Source of the DNA: Macrostomum hystrix
Lineage: Eukaryota; Platyhelminthes; Macrostomidae
Direction: 5' to 3'
Length of the DNA: 64,000 nt
NCBI GenBank assembly: GCA_950097015.1
Contig: CATNEN010000038.1
Span: 30,348,501-30,412,500 of the forward strand
This document shows positions 10,808 to 22,847 of the stretch, piece after piece. The first letter of the stretch is position 1. Each line of letters begins with the position of its first letter. Below the pieces are notes generated by a model. The model made no database searches. It was not told where the DNA came from and saw nothing but the letters and a program-made list of their open reading frames with translations. Position numbers and translations under genes: made by a program.

Positions 10808-12950
10808 TTCTTGGTTTCGCTGTTTGGTTCTAGAAAACGAAATATCTACTGGTATAGTCCTAATTTATTATGCAGAATAGATCAGCTATGACACTATTGT
10901 TTAAAACAAAATTATTTCTCTAATGTGAATATATGAAATGTCAATATGAATGTCAATGACAACGAGGAATGAAATCAACATGCCATTCTTCAAATTTCGT
11001 GTGTCAATATTCTTCTTCAATCTGAGGTAGACTTCAAAGAGATGCTAAAACGAAAAGCTCTACTATTGTTACCTATATAGCAGGATTAATTTTACTATTC
11101 TACCACGCCCCAGATTTGTACAGAGCTAGCCAAAATCTGCAACTATAAGCTATGCACCGCTTCACATTCATTCATGCGTTCCACATTCCACTCTTCTCTC
11201 CTTCCGCTAATTGTACGCGCTAGCTTTCCGTGGGGTAAGAGGTCCAGCCTGCACAGAGAATGCACATTCTTATGAGGAAAGTGTACATATATCAGGTTGA
11301 GCATTTTCTAAAGAGTAGGTGCTGCGCGTAAGTCTCTGGCGCCCTTTGAGGTTGTGCAGGTTTTGAGTGTGTTATGAGGGCTGGCTCGGTCAGCACCTCT
11401 GTCTCAGGCCCCGGGCCCTATCCTCTCTAGGCTTCGGGGGGGGCTATCACTTCTCTAGCCCATTGTTTTTTGAAGAATTTTCTGTATGCCAGCGACAATA
11501 AGCGAAGCACATTGCATTCCTATTTTAGCGTCTACCTATTACCAACCTACCTGTATATTGGTAAGCCATTGTGAAAGAGTTTGTCACACTTGTCAAGCCT
11601 CTCTCCGTGGCTTTCTCTTTGTTTGACAATGAATTTGCGCCAGCCCGCAAGTCATTCACACATAAAAGCAGAGTCGTATAATTTATTACGTCGAAGTATT
11701 TGAGACTGTCGTTTACTGAAACTGAGACTGTTTCTATAAAATGACAAAATAGTATGCCGTGTTTTAAGTTTTAAGAATTTTAGTCTGACTTGGGGCTTCT
11801 AGAAATTTCAGAATTACACGCTCGCGCAGCATGTACGCAGAATGAAGAATTGTGAACGAAATTTCGAGTTTAAGCTGAAAATCGTTTCATAAACTTATAT
11901 AGATGAATACTTGAATATAAATTTTCTTAGTTCAAATAAATGCAATTAATAATGAATTACTTCTCAGAAAATTTGTAGCTTTTCATTTTCTTTTGAAATG
12001 TTTCTTTGCAGTAAAATTCTGAAAATTACGAAGTATTTTTTAAATTTGTTTAGTCTTTGAGGTCCAGTTTTTGTCCTATATGGTCATCTGGATGTATATA
12101 AAATGTGGAAGGGGGCTTAAATTTGCTAGTCCTATATACTAAAACTCAAAATCGCCTACTTAAAGTAGTTCTTAAAGGTAAAATGCAAATTTAACAGTGC
12201 GAAGAGTTTTAATAACAGAATTCAACTACTAATTATATCTAATATACGAGCTATATGTAGCTAGCTTAACTCAATTATTCTTTTCTGTGTATAGAATATC
12301 TATAAGTGCAAAGAATGAGAGACAGTAAGGGTAGCGAATTTTGTAGACAGGTAGAGATCAGCCTGTCAGCTAAATGCTCTGTCACCTTTCTTTTCTTGAG
12401 GGGGCCACTTCAGCAAACAGAAACTCATTAGAAATGCCCAGCATGGTGTCGGCATCCAATTACTTCCATTATCGCAGCTCTACCTCTCGCCGCACGCTAC
12501 CACGCTGTGAATTTACTTATGCAGATTCTGAAAGAGCGTCGTAACTGTTTAAAAGGGCCAATCGAGCTTCGTGATAGAAAGTTTCATGTGCATAAATTTC
12601 TAGATTGCCGTTCAAGATTGAATCGATCTATTGCTATGCTAACCTTGGCTTGAGGCAGGTGAGTATAGTACAATATATTGCACAATATATTTTAAAAGTA
12701 GGAATAAAATTTGCTGGGTTTTATCGAAGACAGATAAAACTAGTGAGAATTACACTTTAGCTTCAGGGCAGAAAAATCCTTATAATGTTCTTTTGAGATT
12801 GATTAAAAACTATTTTTAGTTCATTATAAGAAATTCGAGCCGATCCTAAGCGGGCACGCAGGCACACACAAAAGGGAACGGTAATTTGGCGTTTGGAAAC
12901 TTGAATGAAAAGCATAGAAAAACTAGAAAGCTGGAACTCTCTGGTCTCGG
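10808..12950. other. region upstream of the tropomyosin-like gene
   Basis: No coding exon recognised. If the TATA element near 12975 on the - strand is the promoter, this segment is mostly a 5' UTR intron. A good minus-strand donor (CAG then GTAGGT) lies near 11550. A plus-strand CAG/GTGAGT donor near 12658 could end a noncoding exon leading to the gene at 13433. A further CTATTTTTAG decamer sits at 12810-12819. Confidence 0.35.
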
Positions 12951-12969
12951 ACTTAGCGGAGCACTGTTA

Positions 12970-13175
12970 TAGCTCGTATTTATATAGTGCAGACAAAGAA
13001 GGGGTAGCAGACGCATCACGTGGTTTCTATTGATAGAAACTGACGTCATATAATCAGGGCAGCAGACCTATAACCAGGAGTCTGTTGCTAAAAATAGAAA
13101 CTTATGTCACGAATAGCGGATCCTAGGAGATATAGGAGAGTGAATCATTGGACAGGCAGATTTTACTAAAAATAG
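12970..13175 (-). promoter_or_regulatory. candidate muscle-type promoter (TATA, E-box, MEF2-like sites)
   Basis: Read on the - strand, CTATATAAATACG lies near 12972-12984. Upstream of it are CACGTG near 13017-13022 and two exact CTAAAAATAG decamers (13088-13097 and 13166-13175, orientation-independent). This decamer fits the MEF2 consensus YTAWWWWTAR. The arrangement suits transcription to the left into the tropomyosin-like gene. The same interval could serve the divergent gene starting at 13433. The assignment is inferred from motifs only. Confidence 0.45.
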
Positions 13176-13432
13176 ACATGAGTCATAAGTACAAGTAAAC
13201 AGGCAGTGTCCTCTAAGGATCACGTGAGGCAGGCACAGGCATACAAAAATGGACCCTCACTACCACGCAAGGTGAGAGTGCCTTCGGCGTGGATACAACA
13301 ATTGTGCCGAGGCAAGACCTGAAAGGGAGCGGACAATAACATCCCTAACGTAGATTAAAAGGTCGACTCACCGCATAACTAATTACATGTATACACCAGT
13401 TACAGCTTTTGAATACCTAGGGATAATAGATA

Positions 13433-14699
13433 ATGGACGCAACTGAGAGTCACCATTCCGATGAGGACACCCTGGCTCCAATGATGGCGCCCACACAGCG
13501 CGGTAACAGAGGCGCAAATCAGCAGCAGCAGCAGCAGCCGCAATCGCAACAAAATTCAAAGGTAACAAATAACCAAATAAAAATCATTTTTTTAGCCTCA
13601 AACATAGCATTTTCAATATTGCAAATATTTGTTTAGCAACCAATCGGAGGACGCCGAGGCACTCTACTAGCTGCTGCTCAGAGCTTGCTGCCTAGCAACC
13701 ATCCACGCAAATCGATCTCACTAGCTGGCAACCAGCGGGGCCTATCGCTGCTCCAGATGCAGTCTCGCAAGCCTGAGCGGCTTGAGAACACCTATCGGCT
13801 TCTGCCAAAGCCTGAGGAACGATTCAGTCGAGCTCAGGTGCAGCCGCTGATGCTGGAGGCTATGGAAGACCTCCTGGATGGGGTCGTCTATGATTCAGCT
13901 CGAGCTGGTAATTCAGCTGCTTTAGCACCCTTCCCGGTTTCAAGAAATTCAGCCTTTATTCAGGTGTAGCAATTTAGGAGGTGACTGTGGCCCCCACTAC
14001 CCCCTAGTCCACGGACTGAACAACTGTAAAATGGGTTGTAGCCTTGTGGTTAGAGCGTCGGAATAACGACAGGAAGGTTGGGGGTTCGATTCCTGACTCT
14101 ATTAGAACAATGTGTGTCAATTAGCAAGACAATTAACTCTGCATTGCTTCAGTTCACTCAGCTGTCAAATTGGTACCAGCATTAGCTGGGGTAATTGAGG
14201 GTGGGTGTGGCGTCCCACCAGTCCATGGACTGAACAGCCGTACGCAGCCTTCGTTGCGCAGCCCAATAGCTGCGGCAGTGTTGTCGACCGCACATCTGTT
14301 CCAATCGGGGCAGGTGGAATCAATTATTATTATGCTGGCATTTTTCTAGAGTCATTCTGAATGCATCGGAAACTGGCCAGCACAAATAACTCACTCCTCG
14401 CATGTTTAGGCCATCTAACCTGCGATCTGGCCCAAGCCGTTCGGGACAGAGTTAAAGAGGCCGGCTATCATCGCTACAAGCTTGTCGTGACTGTGTGCCT
14501 CTTTCAGCTAGCCGGCTCTCAGAAAAACAAATCGAATTCTCAAGAATCGGCGCCCCAAGAGGCAGCCGCCTCATCAGCCGCCGCGGTGGCATCCCGGGCT
14601 GTCTGGTCCGCGGACTGTGGCGACTGTTTTGTCGAGTGCCGGCGCAGCGGCGGCGGTGTCTCCGCTGTAGCGACACTCCACGCGCTCTACTTTGAGTAG
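13433..14699 (+). CDS. Tctex1-domain dynein light chain-like protein, three exons
   Basis: Tctex-type light chains bind the dynein intermediate chain as dimers; Tctex1-domain family members act in axonemal and transport dyneins. Exons are 13433-13561, 13637-13907 and 14410-14699 (690 nt, 229 aa plus TAG). The N-terminal ~45 residues are low complexity with a poly-Q stretch (about 30-40). The Tctex1 domain starts at ENTYRLLPKPEERFS, continues through MEDLLDGVVYDSA, AVRDRVKEAGYHRYKLVVTV, and ends VATLHALYFE, the typical C-terminus. The third exon starts after CATGTTTAG; other AG sites in the intron run into stops. An insertion rich in S, A and N (KNKSNSQESAPQEAAASSAA) sits where most members have a short loop after the VV-V strand. 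Intron 2 contains a SINE. Confidence 0.85.
14033..14340 (+). mobile_element. tRNA-derived SINE, family B
   Basis: Inserted in intron 2 of the Tctex1-domain gene. It starts with a tRNA-like head (GTAGCCTTGTGGTTAGAGCG, then the B-box match GGTTCGATTCC near 14085). The body contains TTAGCTGGGGTAATTGAGG and the palindromic AGTCCATGGACT, and it ends in an ATT microsatellite. Other copies lie at 40667-40978, 47115-47440 and 50755-50960. Confidence 0.85.
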
Positions 14700-14900
14700 A
14701 CAGTGCAGGAGTTTCTTCAATGAAGACAAAATATTAGATTTTTAAACTCGTTTTTTTAATATACGAAACTGAGTCTTTGCCTAAATGAAGATTCATAATT
14801 TAATAATGGGCAGATTTTTTAACCTCAGTAAACAGTTTTGTATTTAAATATCAAGAAACATTCTGTAGTATATACTATTAAAATACCATTTCTGCGATAG

Positions 14901-17495
14901 TTCATGTGTTGGTTAGTGTGTTCATGTGTTGGTTAGTGTGTTCATGTGTTGGTTAGTGAGTTCATGTGTTGGTTAGTGTGTTCATGTGTTGGTTAGTGAG
15001 TTCATGTGTTGGTTAGTGAGTTCATGTGTTGGTTAGTGAGTTCATGTGTTGGTTAGTGTGTTCATGTGTTGGTTAGTGAGTTCATGTGTTGGTTAGTGTG
15101 TTCATGTGTTGGTTAGTGAGTTCATGTGTTGGTTAGTGAGTTCATGTGTTGGTTAGTGAGTTCATGTGTTGGTTAGTGAGTTCATGTGTTGGTTAGTGTG
15201 TTCATGTGTTGGTTAGTGAGTTCATGTGTTGGTTAGTGAGTTCATGTGTTGGTTAGTGAGTTCATGTATTGGTTAGTGTGTTCATGTGTTGGTTAGTGAG
15301 TTCATGTGTTGGTTAGTGTGTTCATGTGTTGGTTAGTGAGTTCATGTGTTGGTTAGTGAGTTCATGTGTTGGTTAGTGAGTTCATGTGTTGGTTAGTGTG
15401 TTCATGTGTTGGTTAGTGAGTTCATGTGTTGGTTAGTGAGTTCATGTGTTGGTTAGTGTGTTCATGTGTTGGTTAGTGAGTTCATGTGTTAGTGAGTTCA
15501 TGTATTGGTTAGTGAGTTCATGTGTTGGTTAGTGAGTTCATGTGTTGGTTAGTGAGTTTATTTGTTGGTTAGTGAGTTCATGTGTTGGTTAGTGAGTTCA
15601 TGTATTGGTTAGTGAGTTCGTGTATTGGTTAGTGAGTTCATGTGTTGGTTAGTGAGTTCATGTGTTGGTTAGTGAGTTCATGTGTTGGTTAGTGAGTTCA
15701 TGTATTGGTTAGTGAGTTCATGTATTGGTTAGTGAGTTCATGTGTTGGTTAGTGAGTTCATGTGTTGGTTAGTGAGTTCATGTATTGGTTAGTGAGTTCA
15801 TGTGTTGGTTAGTGAGTTCATGTGTTGGTTAGTGAGTTTATTTGTTGGTTAGTGTGTTCATGTGTTGGTTAGTGAGTTTATTTGTTGGTTAGTGTGTTCA
15901 TGTGTTGGTTAGTGAGTTCATGTATTGGTTAGTGAGTTCATGTGTTGGTTAGTGAGTTCATGTATTGGTTAGTGAGTTCATGTGTTGGTTAGTGAGTTTA
16001 TTTGTTGGTTAGTGAGTTCATGTGTTGGTTAGTGAGTTCATGTATTGGTTAGTGAGTTCATGTGTTGGTTAGTGAGTTCATGTATTGGTTAGTGAGTTCA
16101 TGTGTTGGTTAGTGAGTTCATGTGTTGGTTAGTGAGTTCATGTGTTGGTTAGTGAGTTCATGTGTTGGTTAGTGAGTTTATTTGTTGGTTAGTGAGTTCA
16201 TGTGTTGGTTAGTGAGTTCATGTGTTGGTTAGTGAGTTCATGTGTTGGTTAGTGAGTTCATGTGTTGGTTAGTGAGTTTATTTGTTGGTTAGTGTGTTCA
16301 TGTGTTGGTTAGTGAGTTCATGTGTTGGTTAGTGAGTTTATTTGTTGGTTAGTGTGTTCATGTGTTGGTTAGTGAGTTCATGTGTTGGTTAGTGAGTTTA
16401 TTTGTTGGTTTGTGTGTTCATGTGTTGGTTAGTGAGTTCATGTATTGGTTAGTGAGTTCATGTGTTGGTTAGTGAGTTCATGTATTGGTTAGTGAGTTCA
16501 TGTGTTGGTTAGTGAGTTTATTTGTTGGTTAGTGAGTTCATGTGTTGGTTAGTGAGTTCATGTATTGGTTAGTGAGTTCATGTGTTGGTTAGTGAGTTCA
16601 TGTGTTGGTTAGTGAGTTCATGTGTTGGTTAGTGAGTTCATGTATTGGTTAGTGAGTTCATGTATTGGTTAGTGAGTTCATGTGTTGGTTAGTGAGTTCA
16701 TGTATTGGTTAGTGAGTTCATGTGTTGGTTAGTGAGTTCATGTATTGGTTAGTGAGTTCATGTATTGGTTAGTGAGTTCATGTATTGGTTAGTGAGTTCA
16801 TGTGTTGGTTAGTGAGTTCATGTGTTGGTTAGTGAGTTTATTTGTTGGTTAGTGTGTTCATGTGTTGGTTAGTGAGTTCATGTGTTGGTTAGTGAGTTCA
16901 TGTATTGGTTAGTGAGTTCATGTATTGGTTAGTGAGTTCATGTATTGGTTAGTGAGTTCATGTGTTGGTTAGTGAGTTCATGTATTGGTTAGTGAGTTCA
17001 TGTGTTGGTTAGTGAGTTTATTTGTTGGTTAGTGAGTTCATGTGTTGGTTAGTGAGTTCATGTATTGGTTAGTGAGTTCATGTGTTGGTTAGTGAGTTCA
17101 TGTATTGGTTAGTGAGTTCATGTGTTGGTTAGTGAGTTCATGTATTGGTTAGTGAGTTCATGTATTGGTTAGTGAGTTCATGTATTGGTTAGTGAGTTCA
17201 TGTGTTGGTTAGTGAGTTCATGTGTTGGTTAGTGAGTTCATGTATTGGTTAGTGAGTTTATGTGTTGGTTAGTGAGTTCATGTGTTGGTTAGTGAGTTCA
17301 TGTGTTGGTTAGTGAGTTCATGTATTGGTTAGTGAGTTCATGTATTGGTTAGTGAGTTCATGTGTTGGTTAGTGAGTTCATGTGTTGGTTAGTAAGTTCA
17401 TGTGTTGGTTAGTGAGTTCATGTATTGGTTAGTGAGTTCATGTATTGGTTAGTGAGTTCATGTGTTGGTTAGTGAGTTCATGTGTTGGTTATGTC
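14901..17495. repeat. minisatellite G, 20-bp unit, about 130 copies
   Basis: Perfect-length 20-bp units of TTCATGTGTTGGTTAGTGAG for about 2.6 kb. To about 15487 the variation is GTGAG versus GTGTG. A single 16-bp unit at 15481-15496 marks a boundary, after which variation shifts to TGTGTTGG versus TGTATTGG and TTTATTTGTTGG. Thus two homogenised domains meet at one truncated copy. It lies between the Tctex1-domain gene and the gene at 18 kb and could be an intron of an unseen transcript, since nearly every unit holds a GTGAGT donor match. Confidence 0.96.
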
Positions 17496-17997
17496 ATATC
17501 ATGTGTTTTTGCACATTTCTATATGCAACTAACTGTAAATTATGAACAATCTTTGAGTCTTTGTGTCTTTGAGTAACTTTCGTTGCCAAACCAATAGGCT
17601 AGGAAAGTTATAGACAAGCAAAACTTTTTAAGCCGAGTTTAAGAATTTTGTGTAGACATAAAAGGTGTACTCAGCTAAATACAGACGACTGCTCAATTGT
17701 GAACAGGTTGGGCAGGTTAAATTGATGCAGCGAAGCTTAAAAGAAACTGCTTCTTTTGCTCTTTTATGTTTTTTTCCTTTTCACTAAACATTAGGCTGCA
17801 CATTGTGATGTTGTCTGTTAAATGTTGTTTTATGCTTTTCTCATTGCTCTCTCTTGTCTGCATCGCTAAGATGTATTTAAACTGACACAGCCCCCTCTTT
17901 TGCACCATTCCTGTTGCCCGTTTGTTATAGCTAGAAATTGATAGAAAGTTTTTCAAAGAAATCCAGTAAACAGGTGACATTTTTAGACAAAGTCACA

Positions 17998-18715
17998 ATG
18001 CCTCAGGATTCAACTGTGGAGAGGCTGCCAAGACTGCACGCTGAAATGTTACACATGGACAGTATGAGATCGCGTGAGTAATATAGGAAATTGATGGCTT
18101 TTGAATCCAAATAGCCATCTCCACAAACATCTCATCTTACAATCTCAAGAATCTCACCTGAAAACATGATAATCTCACCTAAAATCATGATAATCTCACC
18201 TAAAACCATGATAATCTCACCTAAAATCATGGTAATCTCACCTGAAATCATGGTAATCACACCTAAAATCATGGTAATATCACCTAAAATCATGGTAATC
18301 TCACCTAAAATCATGGTAATCTCACCTAAAATCGTGGTAATATCACCTAAAATCATGGTAATCTCACCTAAAATCATGGTAATCTCACCTAAAATCATGG
18401 TAATCTCACTTAAAATCATGGTAATATCACCTAAAATCATGATAATCTCACCTAAAATCATGGTAATCTCACCTAAAATCATGGTAATCTCATTTAAAAT
18501 CATGGTAATCTCACCTAAAATCATGGTAATCTCACCTAAAATCTGAATAACCTTACCCTAGAGTGGAAGATCTTACCCCAAAATCATTTTAACCACCCTA
18601 AAACTGTTATTAATCTCGCCTTACAACCCTTCTCGCCTAAATCTCAACTTACAAGCCTAGCCATGATGGTTTTACCCTTACAGCATCCCCACAAGAAATC
18701 TCATTGAACCGGTAA
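17998..18715 (+). other. spliced upstream ORF / 5' leader exons of the 18.7-kb gene
   Basis: An ATG at 17998 opens a frame to a GTGAGT donor at 18074. Joined to an exon beginning at 18684 (after CCCTTACAG), it reads 35 codons (MPQDSTVERLPRLHAEM at the start) and stops at TAA 18713-18715, 13 nt before the ATG of the main ORF at 18729. The donor and acceptor are strong, so these are probably genuine 5' exons. Whether the small peptide is made, or whether a different splice fuses it to the main frame, cannot be seen. Confidence 0.5.
18135..18545. repeat. minisatellite H, 21-bp unit, about 19 copies
   Basis: Units of CACCTAAAATCATGGTAATC plus T lie between the donor at 18074 and the acceptor at 18683, so they are intronic, beginning about 60 nt after the donor. 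The 21-nt period leaves long open frames on both strands; these are artefacts. Each unit contains ATGGTAATC, a weak donor-like sequence. Confidence 0.95.
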
Positions 18716-18728
18716 TTCGCTCTCAACA

Positions 18729-19836
18729 ATGGCAGGCACAAAGCGAATCAGGACGGAGTTTTTTCAACGTCGCAACGATCCAAGCGACGACGCTCAAGCC
18801 GGCAAGCCGCAGTCGACAGCGCCCAGCTACGGCAGCATCAGCCAGAGGGAGCGTCGCTTTCTAAAGCCGTCGCACATTCAGCAGCCGGATCCGTGCCTCG
18901 GCGACTTGAAGTATTACACGGAGGTGACGATTCGCCCGCCGAAGAAAGAATTTCAATTCAATGCGCTCAATAGAAACACTGTGCTAGCTCCGCAATGGAA
19001 CACGCCAAGACCTAACAGTGGCCTGTACAGCACCACCGAGCTGCCAAAATGGGAGGCCCAGGTGCTGAAGTGAGTTGTTTTTGTTTTCAATTTGCAACTC
19101 TTAAAAATAGCATCTGGTGACACCAGCAAGGATCGGCAATTCCGCCCATTTCGAGAGCACATTTCGCGACTCGTGAGCACACCCACACACAGGTGTGTAC
19201 ACTCTCACTGAGAGAGGCAAACGTGTTAGACCGCTCTGCTAGGCCTGGTGTTAGTTCTGACTATGGTCAATACGAGGAATACCGTTGGTTCTGCCGAGGC
19301 GCTGACGGGCCGGCAACGAAGCTTCCGCGCTGTCTGCAGTTCGTCTACCTGAGGCCCTGCCTGAATGCCACTGGGCGGCGCTGTTCCAGGAGGTGGTCGA
19401 GACCGCGTTCTGCTTTGACAGGACACTCGAACAGTCAGTCAACGCAACCTTTAAGATCAGTGACGAGCGTATCACATTAACACGTCACTCTATTTTATAT
19501 CGCTAAATGAATCATTTTTTCCTGATCGAAAAGCGAAAACTTACGAATGTTAATTAACGAACTTACCTGCTGACACAGCAGCCACTTGGCCAATCATCCC
19601 AACGCAGAGCTCCGCAGGAAGTCCAGAGCTACAGTCGGCAGATGCGCGTCACCACACCGCGGGTCAGCGGCACCAACTCGGACGACTGGAATGCCACAAT
19701 GAGAACAATGTTCCGGCCCGTGGACAGGTTCGATGTGCCAGCCAGAGAGTACTATGTTGACCCCGAGTGGGTCAGCGAGGATGTACGGATCGCGAAGGCC
19801 AGGGCTGAGCGGTTCCTTCAGGCCAGGGCGGTTTGA
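18729..19836 (+). CDS. unrecognised small protein, two exons (possible axonemal protein)
   Basis: Exon 1 is 18729-19069 (ending AA before GTGAGT). The second coding exon ends with TGA at 19834-19836. The only acceptor I found that keeps both frames is at 19607 (CCAACGCAG), giving 570 nt and 189 aa; the acceptor side is uncertain, since the stronger ACACAG at 19578 is out of phase. The start was chosen because a TGA lies in frame 24 nt upstream of the ATG. The protein is hydrophilic, basic at the N-terminus, rich in P, R, Y and W, with LKYYTEVTIRPPKKEF in exon 1 and REYYVDPEWVSEDVRIAKA near the end. No signal peptide or TM is seen. The composition recalls small microtubule inner proteins of cilia, but I do not recognise a family. 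Confidence 0.6.
19117..19215 (-). mobile_element. SINE family A, 3' fragment
   Basis: Reverse-strand match to the 3' half of the tRNA-derived family A SINE (region with CCCATTTCG, GAGCACA and CAGGTGTGTACAC), diverged. It lies in the intron of the 18.7-kb gene directly before a LINE fragment. Confidence 0.6.
19240..19480 (+). mobile_element. RTE-like LINE fragment
   Basis: A short piece of the LINE family seen in full at 55.2-58.4 kb. FCRGADG, LPRCLQFVYL and a following GRRCSRRWSRP-like frame match the region after the RT catalytic block at about 57.74-57.95 kb. Frames are broken and a part is deleted. It lies within the intron of the 18.7-kb gene. Confidence 0.7.
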
Positions 19837-21916
19837 GATCGCCTCAGTGACTTTATATAACACCTGAACACATTAGAACTCTGCCTTCACAACATATTTT
19901 TATATGACCTTTCATGAACATTGATGCTCTTGTTCTTGAAACAGGAAGGCTATAGCTCATATATAATATTTTTTAAATTTACATGTACACTTTAAAAAAT
20001 CCAAAACCTCTGCATGTTTTACAACACAGACAGTGGATTTCGAGTTGATTCGAGTTTTTTGCAAGGTTCGAATTTATTTTGCCGCAAAAAATGTTTGGTT
20101 TCTTTTCTTATTTGCATATAATTACATTTTTCATAATAGTGTACTCAGTGTTGATTCGATTTTCGCCATCCCTTGCCCTGGGACATGAGATGCTGAAAAG
20201 AGGCGAACTACAGCCACATGCGGTAAACAGCAACTATGTTAAAACTGAGCCAAGACCCAAATAAAAAGGTTTAACTAAAGATTTAAAAAATTCTTCCGCG
20301 GAGATAATTATACTTTTAGATTATATCATATAATTATGATTATTATATTATATAAGATATATTATATTATTATATTCATTATAAAGATAATTATATTTTA
20401 GATTGAGCTCTTCCTGCAATCGCCACTCTTCTGAATTTCTTTCACTGTGTGGCCCATCATACCTAAATTATCCAAACCAACTAAAAGAAGAATAACGGAG
20501 CGTTACGTGTCTTGAAAATTTATTTAACAAAGGCAGATATTTACTGGAAAATGCACTACTAGCAAGATAGGAACTTTTTTACATGTTTCACTCTCAAATG
20601 TTAATAACTCTTTAACGTAAGCAGATCCAATTCTGTTCTTTTGGTATATCGTGCAAAACATCTTGCTTCAACAAGTTTTAGTAAGCTTTTTCATTCAAGA
20701 AAAGTTTATTTTCCTTTCTTGTTTATTTATTTATCATACAACGCAATAGCTAGTCAAAAGATATCTAGTGACTTACTCAATTTTAAAGTCACTCTCTAAT
20801 CAGGTATAAGTATATTGCGAGGATTACGCAAATTTTTTAAAATATCAGTAGGCCAAGCTATGGGTTAATTTTATGTCTAATTGGTTGCTCTTGTGCTATG
20901 GTCCTTGAAATTAACGTGATCGTCAAGGGCAAATTTGTGAAGGACAAATTTATTGTGCATTCCTTCATTCAGAGTTTTGAATCCACGCTTTTTTTATCGA
21001 GGTTTTACTTTTTATAAATTGCTCAAAAAGTTATGACTTTATTTACGAACAGTGGCTTGTTTCCTCAGATAATTATGAGTTCTACTAACACAAGATTAAA
21101 ACACTGGATATTAATTAGCTTTTTGTTATATTCTATAAACAAAAATATTTTAACTCGAGGAATCTTAAAATATTTTTTAGAATGGCGGTGACGTGAAGAC
21201 GGAGAACTTCAGTCTAAAATAAGTCAATTAGACGTGTGTCTAATGTTGCAGATGCGTTTCGTCTGCCCTAGTTCTATTTTTTTGTTATTTTTATATTATC
21301 AATTGTTGAAACATACATTTTATTTTAACTTTTTTTAAAGCAAGTTGAATTTCAGCTTTATCAATTTGAGTAGATTTAGCTCCCTATTTCACGCTGACTA
21401 AGTACAAAAATCTAAAATAAAATATAAAATATATAAGTATGCTGCTGCCTAGGTGATTATATTTAGCTTTCCTATGCCGTTCAAGCAACTCACGACCTAA
21501 CACGCAAGCACAAATAAGGCTAAATCAAAATTTTAATGGAATCGTGTTTACCTGCATCGTTACATCTTTAATGAAATTATATTGTTTACATGGCATTTTC
21601 CTGCCTAAATGTTTTTTCGGCTTCTTAAATGTGCAATTTTTCCACCCTTAATTTACAATGTCCTTCTTATAGAAAACAGAATGTCACAATATAAGTTGAA
21701 TTGCAAATGTAAATTGTAAATTCATTTGGCTAATACTTACTAGGAAAAAAGCTTTCTTCACTGTGCAATTAAGTCAAGCATAAATAGTCGCTTGTTAATT
21801 AAGCTATATTTCGTTTTAAGTATTTTGGAGTAAGAATTCTGTTACAATAGGTAATTCAAGTGTGACCCATTAGCCTGTGTCATATGGAAATGTATAGTTT
21901 TTTTCTATTTTTTTCT
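19837..21916. other. AT-rich region, no gene seen
   Basis: After the stop of the small gene come about 2 kb of AT-rich DNA with a palindromic ATATTATA-rich patch near 20310-20400. I see no splice-flanked exon, long frame or recognised repeat. Confidence 0.5.
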
Positions 21917-21924
21917 ATTAGGTT

Positions 21925-22186
21925 CATAGGCGTAGGAATGGGGGGGACAGTGGGGCCATGGCCCCCCCACTTTTTAAGTTGGGGGGCCAGTAATGAGATC
22001 TGGCCCCCCACATTTTAAATGCAAAATGTTGACTTTTTGCTTATTTTTTACTCTTATTTTTGGATTTTGCTGCTTTGTTGCAATATTGAAATAATAAAAA
22101 TTGTCATTTTTGGGATTTTTTTCGGGGAAATGGATCCTCCCCTTGGCCTTGCCCCCCCCACTTTTTTAATCATTCCTATGCCTATG
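21925..22186. mobile_element. hAT-type MITE with 8-bp target duplication
   Basis: A 262-bp element bounded by inverted ends CATAGGCGTAGGAATG and CATTCCTATGCCTATG (one mismatch over 16 bp). It is flanked on both sides by the 8-bp direct repeat ATTAGGTT (21917-21924 and 22187-22194). Eight-bp duplications are characteristic of hAT transposons. The interior has runs of G near the left end and of C near the right (ATGGCCCCCCC, TTGCCCCCCCC), extending the fold. There is no transposase frame, so it is non-autonomous. The intact duplication and good ends suggest a fairly recent insertion. Confidence 0.85.
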
Positions 22187-22674
22187 ATTAGGTTTATTTC
22201 TTACCTTTGCAAAGAAAATATTAGATTTTATAAGGCCTTCAAAATTTAAGGCATGTAATTTTTTAGCTTAATTTAGTTTAGAACAAATAAAATGTGCATT
22301 TTATGAGCAGAAAGTTTCATGAAAAGTATAGTTTATTTGTTTTTGGATTATCAAATTTCCACATTTTACCTTTTGTTTTTCAGATATGAATTCTAAAAAC
22401 TATCAGTATTTTTTTCATACTTTAAAACTAAAAAACTTCCTCATTTTCTCGAAAATATTATGCTACTTTAAGTAGTTGCTGGACACAATATTTCGAAAGC
22501 TAAATGACTTGGCTTGCTGGTACTTTTATTCGTTCGTTCTATGTGCTGTATAAACATAAACTTATAAACAGACAGAGTCACTTTGACAGCACTAGGAACA
22601 GAAAGTCTGCCCACATTTTTTAAAGCACTGAAAAGTCCACAGACTGAAATTTCGACACAATCTTGCTACTGATT

Positions 22675-22847
22675 GTTCTTCAATGTCCTGAGATAGGTCT
22701 CCAATATACAGAGACTTGTCTTCAATGTCCAGAGACAGGTTTTTAATGTCCAGAGACAGGTCTTCAATGTCCAGAGACAGGTCTTCAATGTCCAGAGACA
22801 GGTCTTCAATGTCCAGAGACACGTCTTCAATGTCCAGAGACAGGTCT
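22675..22847. repeat. minisatellite I (left part), 21-bp unit
   Basis: About eight units of GGTCTTCAATGTCCAGAGAC plus A, immediately left of the LTR retroelement. The same unit resumes at 25975-26037 right of the element, so the retroelement lies inside this array. Confidence 0.85.

Noticed and set aside
14033-14100. Functional tRNA gene
   Set aside because: Same reason: the tRNA-like head of SINE family B, also present at 40.9, 47.4 and 50.9 kb.
18132-18546. MILGEIT-type (-) and MVISPKI-type (+) repeat frames
   Set aside because: Both strands of the 21-bp array are open; the array is inside an intron with a good donor and acceptor.
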